Positions 23,697-35,200 of a stretch of DNA of 64,000 nucleotides are shown here, in pieces; position 1 is the first letter of the stretch; each line of letters begins with the position of its first letter. A program made the position numbers and the translations under genes. Under the pieces are notes generated by a model. That model was not told the origin of the DNA. It searched no databases and was given only the letters and a program-made list of their open reading frames with translations. Origin of the DNA: Symsagittifera roscoffensis (Eukaryota > Xenacoelomorpha > Acoela > Convolutidae); NCBI RefSeq assembly GCF_963678635.1, contig NC_087066.1, positions 49,907,581-49,971,580 of the forward strand, written 5' to 3'.

Positions 23697-24795
23697 TTTG
23701 ACACAGCGGCGAAGCGGAGCTGTGCATCACGTGCGATACAACGCAAGCCTAACATTACAAGCTAGCGAACAGAGGCGGAAACAACTTGTCAAAAAACTGT
23801 CGAGATTAAAACAAGCAATAAGAAATCGTTAAAAAACTTTAATCGATCAATTGAATCACAAGCGACATGAACTTGAAAAACTAATTTGTCCTTCAAACGG
23901 TACAAAAACAGTTGACTGGGCCGATACAACAAAAGCCAAAACCATGTAAGCTGAATGAAACTTTCAAGTGATAAAAAATGGACAAATATTGAAGCCAGAT
24001 TATGTACATTTTGAATTACAGGAAAAAATCATCAATACTTGCAATTACAGGAAAAGTTGCCTACACTACAAAATCTGTGATGTGTCAACTAAGCCGACAA
24101 AACATATGCAGACAAGTAATAGGCCGGCAATTTTTTCCTGAAAAAAACTTCCGATGAGATTGTTTTTGGAATAAATGAAATACTCAATTGAATAAAAACA
24201 GTCGGTAACAAAAATACCAGCATTAAATAAGTTTTTATTACTTATCTAGCGGCCACTCAGCCGAAATTAAGTGGTTTTTGCCCTGCAAACAATTAAAATT
24301 AAGTTGACAGAATCAATACAACATAAACCGAAGCCATGTAAGCCGAATGGAAAAAACAAAACAAAAATAGAAACAACCAACCTGAATTAATTTAAAACAA
24401 GCATTAAAAAACCTGAATTAATTTAAAACAACTAATTTTTGCCCTTCAAACAATTAAAATTAAGTTGACAGAACCAATACAACATAAACCGAAGCCATGT
24501 AAGCCGAATGGAAAAAACAAAACAAAAATAGAAACCAGGGCTAGTAAATTTTGAACTACAGAAAATCAACAAAATTTGCAATTAAAAAAGTGCTAATATC
24601 TCAAAAAATCATTGATGCGTCAAGTAGGCTGACAAAGCATACACAAACAAGCAATAGGACGACAATGCAGTTTTCACCGAAAATAATTTTCAGATTCAAA
24701 TATACTAAAAAAAACAAGGTCCGGCCGGGATTCAAAACCCTGACCTTATGTTGTAAAACGACGGTGTTACCTCTGGGCCAGGCGCGAAGCAACCT
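23697..24795 (-). repeat. SINE-2 cluster ending in a tRNA-Val-like head
   Basis: The plus-strand left end has a tail hairpin (GCGGCGAAGCGGAGC). The body contains AAGCCGACAAAACATATGC. A block of about 105 bases (ATAAACCGAAGCCATGTAAG inside) occurs twice with period about 160 (near 24275 and 24435). The right end, on the minus strand (about 24785-24710), is strongly tRNA-like: TGGCCCAGAGGTAACACCG (A box), TTTTAC containing a Val-type TAC, AAGGTC, then GGGTTTTGAATCCCGG (B box) and GGACCTTG followed by a T run. Confidence 0.7.
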
Positions 24796-24899
24796 GATCG
24801 TCGTTAAGACTCAACAATAAAGCAAGCTGAAAATTAGTAGGAAGAGTTGTTTATGGACAAAACTCTAGCTCACGATTAGAAAACATTTGCTCTCGCAAG

Positions 24900-25160
24900 T
24901 GTAAAACATAGCCAACAGACAGTTGGAACAGTCAATGTACGCAATTTAACATTTTAATATTTTTTTTGTATTTCGCTGGGATATCTGAAAATAAAACCCA
25001 CTTTCATACTGGAAGTCAATAACATTTGTCGTGAACTTTACAGTTCAGCTGTTCGATAGTAGACGGCGAAAAAGTGAATTTCAAGACTTTTACTGAAAAA
25101 AAAAGAAAAATCATCGCGGCATATACGAAAGTCTAAGCTACGTTCATCGAATCTTAATAT
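24900..25160. repeat. MITE family A copy, short
   Basis: Left end ACATAGCCAACAGACAGTTG; right end AAGTCTAAGCTACGTTCATC followed by GAATCTTA. The interior is shortened to about 260 bases. Confidence 0.7.
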
Positions 25161-25892
25161 AAAAGAAACTTCTTTTTACTATTCTGGTGGGAACTTTCTG
25201 TGACACTTGCACAGCAACCGGGTATCTCTGTTTGAAAATGCAAAACTATCTAAAAATTGAACTTCCCAGTAAATTAGCGAATACTCAGAAGTCCGACTTA
25301 ACTCGGACTTCCGTTTTGTTCCGAGTAAAAATCAGCCAACATTTTCTTTTAGTTTCTGCCGTTTTCCCAACTCTTACACAACCAAATCGTCATTAATTGT
25401 TTAATCAACTATGCGTCAAAAATTCAAACCTATACCTTCATCGGTTGTAGACAGTGAGATGCACGTGAATAAAACACTCGTTCATTTGCTCTGTTGAGTA
25501 AAAAAAAGTTGTAACTTCTTTCTCCCGGGACTTTAAAAGCAAACATTCTTGTCTGGTGACTAAGACATGATTAAACATCCCAATGTCAAAGCTGGATTAA
25601 AAAAAGAACAATCAAAAACAGTTAATTCTTATTGCACAAGTCAAATTGCGATAATTAGTTCATTGCTTGACATACCAATTTCAACAAATTCAAGTATTTT
25701 AAAAAAGATATCATATTAAATTAGAAAGCATTGGCTACAAAACAATAGACAAAAAGCAAAATTTCACATCTTGAAGCAACACTGGTTCACAAGTCGCCCA
25801 TTTCAAACAACAATACTAAAAATTACACCTTGGAACAAAAGGTACTATCATCCGTTGTTTTTAAAAACAGAGCATAAAAAATCAGCTAAATT
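25161..25892. other. MCM3 downstream flank
   Basis: AT-rich, non-coding as far as I can see. The MCM3 3' untranslated region should be in its right part; I did not find a convincing poly(A) signal. Confidence 0.4.
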
Positions 25893-28593
25893 TTAGATAA
25901 GATAGATGGTATTGTCAGAAACCATCACTTGATTGGCATCTTGCATTTTCTCCAGGAACAAAACCATTTCAGGCCTCTCCAACTCAGATTCAATTTCATT
26001 CACGTTTTTCTCAAGGTCATCCATAGTAATTTCCTGGACTCTTTTTGAAACAAACACAGAGTTCAGTGCCTTCCTGAACTTCGAGTATCTTTCTTCGTCA
26101 AACACAGCAAGAGGATCTGAAGTTTTGTCTGCGGGTTGCGAATCTTTGGCCCCAGCCTTTTTAGTCTTCTTCGGAACGCCTGGTAGGGCAGGTGTGACAC
26201 CATCAGCGTCAAGGTCATAGGGATCCTTCTCGGCTGTCTCGCCAATGGTTCCCTTGCGGATTCGCTTGGCAGCTGCTTTGGCGTCAGTGTGAGTCACATT
26301 TTCGGCTGGTTGTTCATCGGCTACAGCATCCGAGACTCTGCCTCGCTTCTGGGTCCTAGCTGTAGTCCCGGTGTGAACACCTTCCTCGCTCTCGTTGCCC
26401 GAATCCATATCTGCTTCACGTGCTTTGGACTTGCGGGTCAGAACTTTCTTGAAGAAGGCGTACTCGATCAGTTGAATAGAGGCTTCCGCGTCCTGTGCTT
26501 CGATATATTTACTCAACCTCGCTCTGGCATGCGCAGTTGAAAGTCGGATCAAAGTTTCCAGGGTTCGAACAGTCACTGGTTGAGTCCTGGCGGTCTGAGT
26601 GTCCTTGTTGTAGATATCTTCTGCTCGTAATTTGACGTACTCTTCAGAAATGAGGTCTCTGGCCTCTTTGGTCAGCTGGGGCGCGATGCTCTTCGCAAAC
26701 TGGATGTACTTGCGCATAAACTGGATGCTCACAATTCGCTTTCCCTTCTCTTTGGGTCCATGGAGTAGGTTGTCGTGTTTATCGTACACTTGAAAGTCAG
26801 TGATATCACTGTTATCCTGAAACACGTTCAAAATAGACGTTTAAAATCTTAACATGTGCTTGCCAAAAACTGCAACTGAATACGGAGCGATTTGGATTTG
26901 CCTATTCATTTCTGAAATATTTGAACCGCTCTGATTGCCAGTCATCGAGGACTCACTCTATTTTTGTTTTGTTTTAAAAATTAATATACAAATTTACCTC
27001 AGTGAGATTCTCAGTGGTGAGAGCATCAACTCCGCCTCCGAACGGCAACACGTCTCCGTCCTGCTGGTCCGATGGTCTGTACCTGTGGATTCTCAACACA
27101 TGGTCAGCAATATTTCCATCTTGCTCCGCATTCATTTCATCCAACAGAACAAATAGAACATCGAAACGCGACAGAAGCGAGTCCTGCAGTCCAATATTCT
27201 CCATTGGCGTTTTGTACTGGTCGTAGCGCCCATACACTGGATTAGCAGCCGCCAAAACCGAACATCTCGCATTTAGTTGAGCGTGGATGCCCACTTTTGA
27301 GATTGAAACACGACCTTGTTCCATCACTTCGTGAATAGCAGTTCGATCAATATCCGACATCTTATCGAACTCGTCAATACATACGATTCCTCTATCAGCT
27401 AAGACCATGGCCCCAGCCTCCAGTCTTTTGTCGCCTGTCTCCGGGTCCACCGTCACAGCAGCTGTCAGACCAACACCCGAGGATCCTCGCCCTGTGGCCG
27501 GAATCGCTCTCGGAGCTGTGTTCAAAACGTACCTCAACATTTGAGACTTGGCTACGCTAGGATCTCCGATTAACAGAATATTGATATCTCCTCTCAAGCG
27601 AGTTCCGTTGTCCAACGTCTTCTCAACGCCTCCCAGCAACATACACAGAAGGGATTGTTTAACATATTTATGTCCGTGAATTGTAGGCGCAAGTGAGTTC
27701 GACAGCTCCTCGAATAGATCAACATTCTTTTGACGAGCGAATTTGCGGATTTTTGTCAGATCTTCAGCCGTGAAGACACTTTTGACTTCTTTGCTCATAA
27801 CTTTCACATTGTTACACAGCAGAATAGAGCGAAAATTTCCGCTGGTATATCCCCCTTGCTTATTTGGTAGACATCGGTACACACCAATCGCCAGAATACG
27901 GTCACCCGGTTTGCATTTATCAACCAGGTCATTGTCACATACAATTTCCACAGACCTCGGTAGTTGTCCAGCAGGAGCCTTTTCCGGCATCTCTTGAATA
28001 GTCACAGTTTGATGATCTTTATAAGTTGAGAGACCGTACTCGGTCTCCAGTGGATTTCCGTCCTCGTCTTTCGTCGGGTAGGCGCTGCTTGTCGGAAACG
28101 CTTCTAAGGACGTCATGTCAGTATAGCGTCTCTCAATTGTCTTTTGCGTCGCGGGACAATAGTGCACACTCTTCACCACTTTCGGTCTGATCAAAGAGCA
28201 TTTCGTAACAATTCCTTCCACACAAACAAGCTTTCCCAAGTACCGGGCACTCAATGTTCGCGGTGTCACGTGATTGCCTCCGAAGCTGCCTTCGAAACCC
28301 ACGAAAAACTCGCCGACTGTCTTTCCGAATGCGGGATCAACAGTTGTGACGAACTCTTTCAGTGTTTTCTCGATCGCAATGATCTCTTCAAAGGAGGAGT
28401 TGAGCAGCATGTTGCATCTACTCGGGAACTTCCTCCGAAGGTCGTTCAAGTTGATCACGAGTCGGCACTCGTTCTGTTGGATCATGTCCCGCACTTTGCC
28501 CGCGTAGATGTCCTGGTCTGCTGTGTCATCCAGGAAGTCCATGTAGGACCTCTGCAGCTCCCGCATGCGCTCATCACGAAGAGTAACGTCCAT
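25893..28593 (-). CDS. MCM3: DNA replication licensing factor MCM3
   Basis: Two exons, 26998-28593 and 25893-26816, join in phase 0 across a 181-base intron to give 839 residues (human MCM3: 808). The N-terminal part has [10 protein letters not shown], then NDLRRKFP, and the zinc-region [20 protein letters not shown]. The AAA+ core has Walker [10 protein letters not shown] at 343-351, Walker B CIDEFD at 405-410, and the arginine finger LSRFD at 474-478. Exon 2 gives the lid and helical region, an acidic and basic low-complexity linker with KRIRK (nuclear signal-like) and DPYDLD, then the C-terminal winged-helix ending [18 protein letters not shown], which is diagnostic for MCM3 rather than MCM5. 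MCM3 is one of six subunits of the MCM2-7 helicase, loaded on origins in G1 and activated with Cdc45 and GINS. No key residue is missing. The start Met is the first in-frame one and matches the family N-terminus. Confidence 0.97.
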
Positions 28594-29274
28594 GTTTACA
28601 AACTCAAACAGTCAAGATCTGAAATTAAAATTTTACCTACTTTAATTGCAATTTCAGAAAATCTCCTTTTTCGCCATAGAAGAATTTTGAATCCACCAGC
28701 TGGGAATCTAAACTGAAGCACAATTATTAAAGCTTAACTCATTAAACTTCCGGACATCCAATCGTATTTTCTTAAATGCTACTCAAGTTCATCGGCAACA
28801 CAGCTAACACTCTCGAAAAAATTCCGCGACAAATTAAGCATAAGTTTAAAGAGAAGAAATGGTCAAATTAATTGACTTCCTAATCTTGCTGAGCTGAGTT
28901 TCGACCTGAATATGAGTCTTATTAATTCAAAAATTCATCAGAAATTCATGCGATGTCATTAAAATTTCATTAACAAAAGCGGAAGTCTTTACAAGTCCCA
29001 AAACTGTTACACAAAAAAGAACTTCAATCACATGCGTGCAAACAAAGAGCTGTCACGCGGTCTATCAATATGATTACATCTTTGTACCAAAATGAACATC
29101 TCAACCGCTCAAAAGGAGCAATAAATGAGAGCAAAATTGAGATTTCAGAACCATTTTATGATCGTTTTCCTTAATGAAGCGTGAAACATTCTATCTGAAA
29201 GCATAAATAATTTTGGAACACACAGCCATATCAGCTAATAATATTTATTGTATAATTGAAATAAGACGGATTTC
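28594..29274. promoter_or_regulatory. Candidate bidirectional promoter region, MCM3 / coiled-coil gene
   Basis: 680 bases between the MCM3 start codon (minus) and the candidate first Met of the coiled-coil gene (plus). It should hold both 5' untranslated regions and core promoters. I see no unambiguous TATA, CCAAT or E2F site, so the call rests on gene arrangement only. Confidence 0.35.
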
Positions 29275-32200
29275 ATGGATGGGCATACAACATCTATCAT
29301 CATTTCGGATACTTCGAGTGCAAGTTCGGAATGTCGAGACGTCATGCCACTTGCGAATCAAATGAGGGGCCGCAGACCCAGTTTCCAACACATGTACCAT
29401 CCGAAGAGACGCCCTTCCACTGTCTTCTTACACGATCTCTACAAGCAACAGTTAGTACGTTTTCATTATTCATTCCACACTTCCCGCTATGAAGACCAAA
29501 TTCACACTTTTTCACATTTCGTCACTTGCTGAAACAAATAAAATGTAGCTGAAAATAATTAGCTATTGCTATTTGTACAATTAAAAACTCAGTCTGTCTA
29601 TTTGGCTATAGGGCGCATTGCAAGTGGCAAAGAGTACAAGTAATGGCTATAGAGCGCATGGCAGGTGGCAAAGAGTACAAATAATAAGTGAACCCAGGCG
29701 CGGATCTAAGAATTTCTCGAGAGGGGGATTTTCAAAACAATTTTGAAAACTTATCGAGCTTTTTTTAGGTTGACCAAATTGATTTTCTGAGATCTCCCAG
29801 ACCATTATAAAGACCCTAATTTGACCAAATTTTCTGCGCCGCAGGCAAATTTATGAAAAATTTATTTTTTTCCCGGCTTTTTCATCCTTATATTTCGCCC
29901 CTAAAATCTCACACAGAGTTTCCTATTGAATTGTTGTTGGGTGCGTGGAAGAAAACGTGTTAATTATTTTAAGAGTAGTGAAACTTGCAAGATTTATTTT
30001 TTGCATCCTCCTATTCAAAAAAAAAAACTTGCGAATGGGCAAAAAAGCCGGGTCAAAAACAAAATGTACTTTTTTCATTAGAAATACTACAAAAGTTGAT
30101 AGAAAAGAGAAACAAGACTGCTCGTATCAGGGCGAAGCCCTGAATGTTCCGACTGCCTTTTAAGGTTTATGGAGCAGTAATAACATTTAAAAATTCAATG
30201 AAATAAAAACAAAATCAAAAAAAAAATTTGAAATTTTTTATGAAAATCATCCCCCCACACGCCATAGAAAGTACATAAGGATAGATTTCGCTCCTTGTAA
30301 CAAACCAATTATGGCACATAAGCTTCTTTCAATCAATTTGGAACGATTTCTAAGAAGGCTTATATCTCCGCTTACGCGTTAATAGCGCGAAATATATCGC
30401 GCTTTAATTGTCTCAAATTGGCCAAAATGGCAATCTTTAAACCACCATAACTCTACGCAAACTGATCACAGGTAAAATATCTTTTCAAATTTAAGCTCAG
30501 GACAACAATATTTTTTGAATGATATAAAAAAAGTTCCGTCAGAAACGGTTAGTTAAAAAGTCGAAATTTCACCCCTAGCACAAATATTCTGGTACTTTCG
30601 TTACGAAGGTCGGAACAATTACAATACGCGTAGCTCGAGTAAACAACATCAGAAAGTTCACATTCAACAAATTATGGCTCTCTCCGAAATTTTGCATTTA
30701 TGCCATGACTCGTTGAAGAGAAAATGGATGTCTTCATATTTAGCTTGAAGTGTGGTTGTATTTCTTAAGATAAAATTGAGAGCCTGATACTTTCCAGGAA
30801 CCAACATGAGCGAGAGATTGAAGACAAGCAGTTCAGTCAAAGATCCCAATCACGGGTAAGAGCTTCTTAAGAATTTCAATTCAGATAGAAAACATTGTTT
30901 CCTCTGCTAGATGAAATATTCATTTAGATTATTTAGATTTGAACGTTCAAATCTCGTACCTAATTCAAACCGGTGTTATGAGACATAAATAATTCAACAA
31001 CAAGGATGAAAATACGTTGAAATGCACTTTTTAAATATTCTTTCAGTTTCCTTCAAGAGCTTTAATAGTGAAACTAACGACCCGTGAAATCTTTTGATGA
31101 AAGGCTCTCGAATCCAAAAATTAACAGCCGAGATGTCATTTATAACAATGGTTACCAACAAGATGCAAAATGGATAGAAAAAAATAATAATATTTTCCTC
31201 ACAATTACTTGAATTCTGTAAACCTCGACTAAATTATGGATATTACCAACGAGGTTTTTCTTACGCAGGAAGAGAACGCTTCTTCACTCGGCGAACACCA
31301 GGATGAAAAAGAGAAAGACGACGTTAACAAAAAAGGCATCTTTTCCAGTTTCCCACTCTTTGCAACATTTCCAAAAGCCACCTAGGATAGCCTGTTGCTG
31401 AGCAATTAGCAGAGAATGTTCCGACAAATAGATTTTTCAAAAAATCAGTAATAAGAATCGAAAGCTATTTTTGGCCATTTTTGTTGTCTAAATTTCCTGT
31501 TATTTTTTCTAGAAAATGCAGTTGGATTAGGTATAAAAAGCAAGAAGATAGGTTTCCATAGTTTAAAAAAATTTTAAACTATAGCGTTAAAATTCCAGTA
31601 GATTTCAAAGTGGAAGATCAGCCTCTCGCCAAATTTCGTCTAATAAGTCTGAAAACCGTAAACATTCAGAGCAGTTTTTCTAGACATTGAAACGAAATTT
31701 TCGAATTTTTTAGAATCCGAATTACGACTGTTGCGGTTTTAATTTGATGCTAACTAACTCCCTACGAGTTTTCCTTGAAGTAGTCTAAATTGGCTGAGAA
31801 AATCTAGAAACGGACCCCCCTGATCTATAGTTCCTTTCCACTATTCGTGAATGGTTGGTCGCAACAATTACTTTTCAAACAGACGTAGAAGCTATTTACT
31901 TCTGGCAAATATTATACAAACAGGGCCAAAACAAATTATTGCGAAAAAATCAATTTGCATGTAACTTGTCTCGAGATTTTCAAAAATGGGCGGGGAAACT
32001 TGAATGGGTGTGGAATACAGGAATTGTGGGTCGGAAGCCGAAAGAGACGGCGACGACTGAAGTGTTGCGAGCACGCGCGGAGGAGTACAGACTGAATGGG
32101 GAGATAAAGCAGTTCAGAGTTGGACACCAGAACAGGCTGAAGCACATCGAGAAAATGAAAGACACCCTGCAGCAACACAAGCACCAGGTACCAAATCAAC

Positions 32201-35200
32201 CCATAGATCAATGTCTCCATTCTCCACTTGAACTTTCATTTCAACTGAACAGAAATTTCAACTGCATTTGAGAAACTATCATTTTTTGAACAGCACCTCT
32301 AATGAAAACGAACATTACTCCATGAATGACCCGATGTTGATGAATGGCATGACGTCATAGATACAATTGTGGTTCCCCCAAAGGGGTGCTTCAAACGCAA
32401 TTATAGACAAGGGGAAAACCGAAAACAAATAGTAGATAAATTTACAATCGCTCTTCAACTCTTTGGGGCTTTCCCGCAGAAAAATTCTGTTCACAATAGT
32501 TAGTTTGTTCACCATGCCAATTTTCAATCCATTATAACAACGTAGAAATAGTTTTTCAAACCTCGAATGTGGCGAAACGTGGAAGAAAGCCTAGGTCGTT
32601 TGAGGCCAAGTAATTTCAAAGCCGAGGGGCAGTTATCGAGAAAGCAAGTTATAATCTATATTTTTTGGTGAACACAGCTGAAGCAGCGCATAGACGACAA
32701 CGGCAAATTCATTTCGGAGCAGTTCAACAAGCAGTTGAGGGCGGAGGCCAAGTACAAAGAGGAGCACAGGGCTGTCCAGACTCTGGAACAAGAGCTGGCC
32801 CAACTGGAACAACAGGCACACCACCTCAATATCAGGTCCCATCCTCCTCTCTCTTTCTCTGAATAAGTGCAGCAGAGTTTCGAGCCCCAATATGGTCCTT
32901 GTTTCTTGCTTAAGGATGTGGCAATAACTATTAAATAACAAAACACTAACACCGGCGTTAAGAGCCTACAACTACTCAAAGTGGAACAGTTCGTAAGTTG
33001 GTTCTTTTCCTCGTGGATATACGGTCAGATAATTTGTCTCAACACTTGAACTGTGTTTAAAATCCTAAGGACGTTCAAACGAGAATTAGCAAGCGCATTT
33101 CAAAACAAATTTTTTGATTTCACATTAATAAAAAAAACCAACAGTGGATCCATCTGATTTCAACTAAAATTGATGGTTTGAACAGGTTCGCATAAAATAT
33201 GAAATTTCAAAGCAAGCTCATAAAGCAATGTAAATTTGGACATACCAAGCTGTGTTATAAATTGCAAAGGTTTACAAAAAGCGAAATTTATTGAAACAAA
33301 CTAGCACGCCAAAAAAAATGAACTTTTTGAAGGTGTTTTGATTCCTTGAATTCCTTTGCAAAAAGAAAACTTATTTTCTCAAGTCGGCTAATCAAGCGAC
33401 AAAACGTCGGCCTGCTTGAACTCAGAAACTACTGAAGCAAGCTTTTAAGTTATTTGCTCACCTGAATGGACTTTGAAAAAATTTGCAGGCAAGAAAAACC
33501 GAAATATTTCGTTCAGTATGCTATCAAGCTAAAATTCGACAATTAACTAAGTTGGCTAAACATTTGCAATTCTTGAAGCAAATTTTTGAAATTTTCTGTA
33601 AAGCAAGCCAATCAAAATTAGTGGACAGTTGGAACGATTCGATTTGTTTTGATGGCTCTCATTGAATCGGAAGATGTTGAGGTTTTGAAGCAAACTATTC
33701 AAGCGATGAGTTTGAACCAATTCAGTAAGTTATGACAAATGCAATTAATTTTCGTTGAAGGTTAAAGCAAGCATTTCCGCCATGAAAATATTGGACAATT
33801 GCTAAAATTTTTGAATTTTTGCAAGCTACTCAAGAAATTGAAAAATGAAACAATTTAACTTAATACAAGAATTGAATAATTAATGTCAACTACTTGCAAC
33901 TGAGACACATTTCGCCATGTTCAAGCTGCTTCGCCAAATTAAAAGTATCTTCTAAGTTTTCGCTATTACTGAACAGGCTCAGCAGAATTGATCCGGTCGT
34001 ATTAAGTTAGCATGTATCAAAAGCAAGTTTAACGGAGCAGCAGAATGGGTATTTACCCATCTCTTCTCAAAAGATGTATCTTTAGAAACATGCAATATAT
34101 TTTTAAAGCTAGTGATTCGTTTAGCTTTATGACCTATAAATGTGCTATTCAATTTGACTTGATGGGTCCCAAAAAACATCTCACATGAAAAAAAACTTTT
34201 AAAAAAGGATCGAACTTCAAACCATTCGCAGTTGTTTTATTAGCTTAAATTAGTTCGGAAAACGTGGCAAAAAAACTTCAAGCAACATCTCAACCAAAAA
34301 AGGGTTGAAACATTACTTGAAGCGTGATAGAGTGGGCCCCTGTTAGGCAGGTATGCGAGTGCAGTCTTGCTCATCGCTATACAGAGCATTTAAATGTAAT
34401 TCAGTAAATCATTAGACATCGCTCGATCATTTTCTTCATTTGCTCTAACTTAACTGATAGCTCAATTGATATCAACAAATACAATAACAGATTTCTTTCT
34501 TGGAGACCTGCGCATTTATAGAGAACCCTTTATCCAAGATATAAGCCCTTTCCCGCTTAGTAACAAAAAAACTCTACACCGACATGCTGTGTTTGTTATA
34601 TCAGGAGGTTTATATTGATCTGGGGGCTTAATTTAAAAAAACTACAATGGCTTTAACCATAATCAAAATATTGCAACTGAGACACATTTCGCCATGTTCA
34701 AGCTGCTTCGCCAAAATAAAATGATCTTCTAAGTTTTCGCTATTACTGAACAGGCTCAGCAGAATTGATCCGGTCGTATTAAGTTAGCATGTATCAAAAG
34801 CAAGTTTAACGGAGCAGCAGAATGGGTATTTAACCATCTCTTCTCAAAAGATGTATCTTTAGAAACATGCAATATATTTTTAAAGCTAGTGATTCGTTTA
34901 TCTTTATGACCTATAAATGTGCTATTCAATTTGACTTGATGGGTCCCAAAAAACATCTCACATGAAAAAAAACTTTTAAAAAAGGATCGAACTTCAAACC
35001 ATTCGCAGTTGTTTTATTAGCTTAAATTAGTTCGGAAAACGTGGCAAAAAAACTTCAAGCAACATCTCAACCAAAAAAGGGTTGAAACATTTCTTGAAGC
35101 GTGATAGAGTGGGCCCCTGTTAGGCAGGTATGCGAGTGCAGTCTTGCTCATCGCTATACAGAGCATTTAAATGTAATTCAGTAAATCATTAGACATCGCT

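Noticed and set aside
25893-28593. MCM5 or another MCM paralog
   Set aside because: The C-terminal linker and the ending [15 protein letters not shown], plus the N-terminal LDD..DQ.IY..KVR, are specific to MCM3.
28144-28716. 190-codon plus-strand ORF
   Set aside because: Antisense to MCM3 exon 1, with no independent coding signal.
30664-30849. Minus-strand 61-codon ORF and a plus-strand exon-like segment (acceptor near 30798, donor near 30855)
   Set aside because: Neither fits the phases of the coiled-coil exons around it, and no protein family is recognisable; left out of the gene model.
32633-32979. Two minus-strand ORFs of about 100 codons
   Set aside because: Antisense to the coiled-coil exon 32678-32835, which has splice sites in phase with its neighbours.
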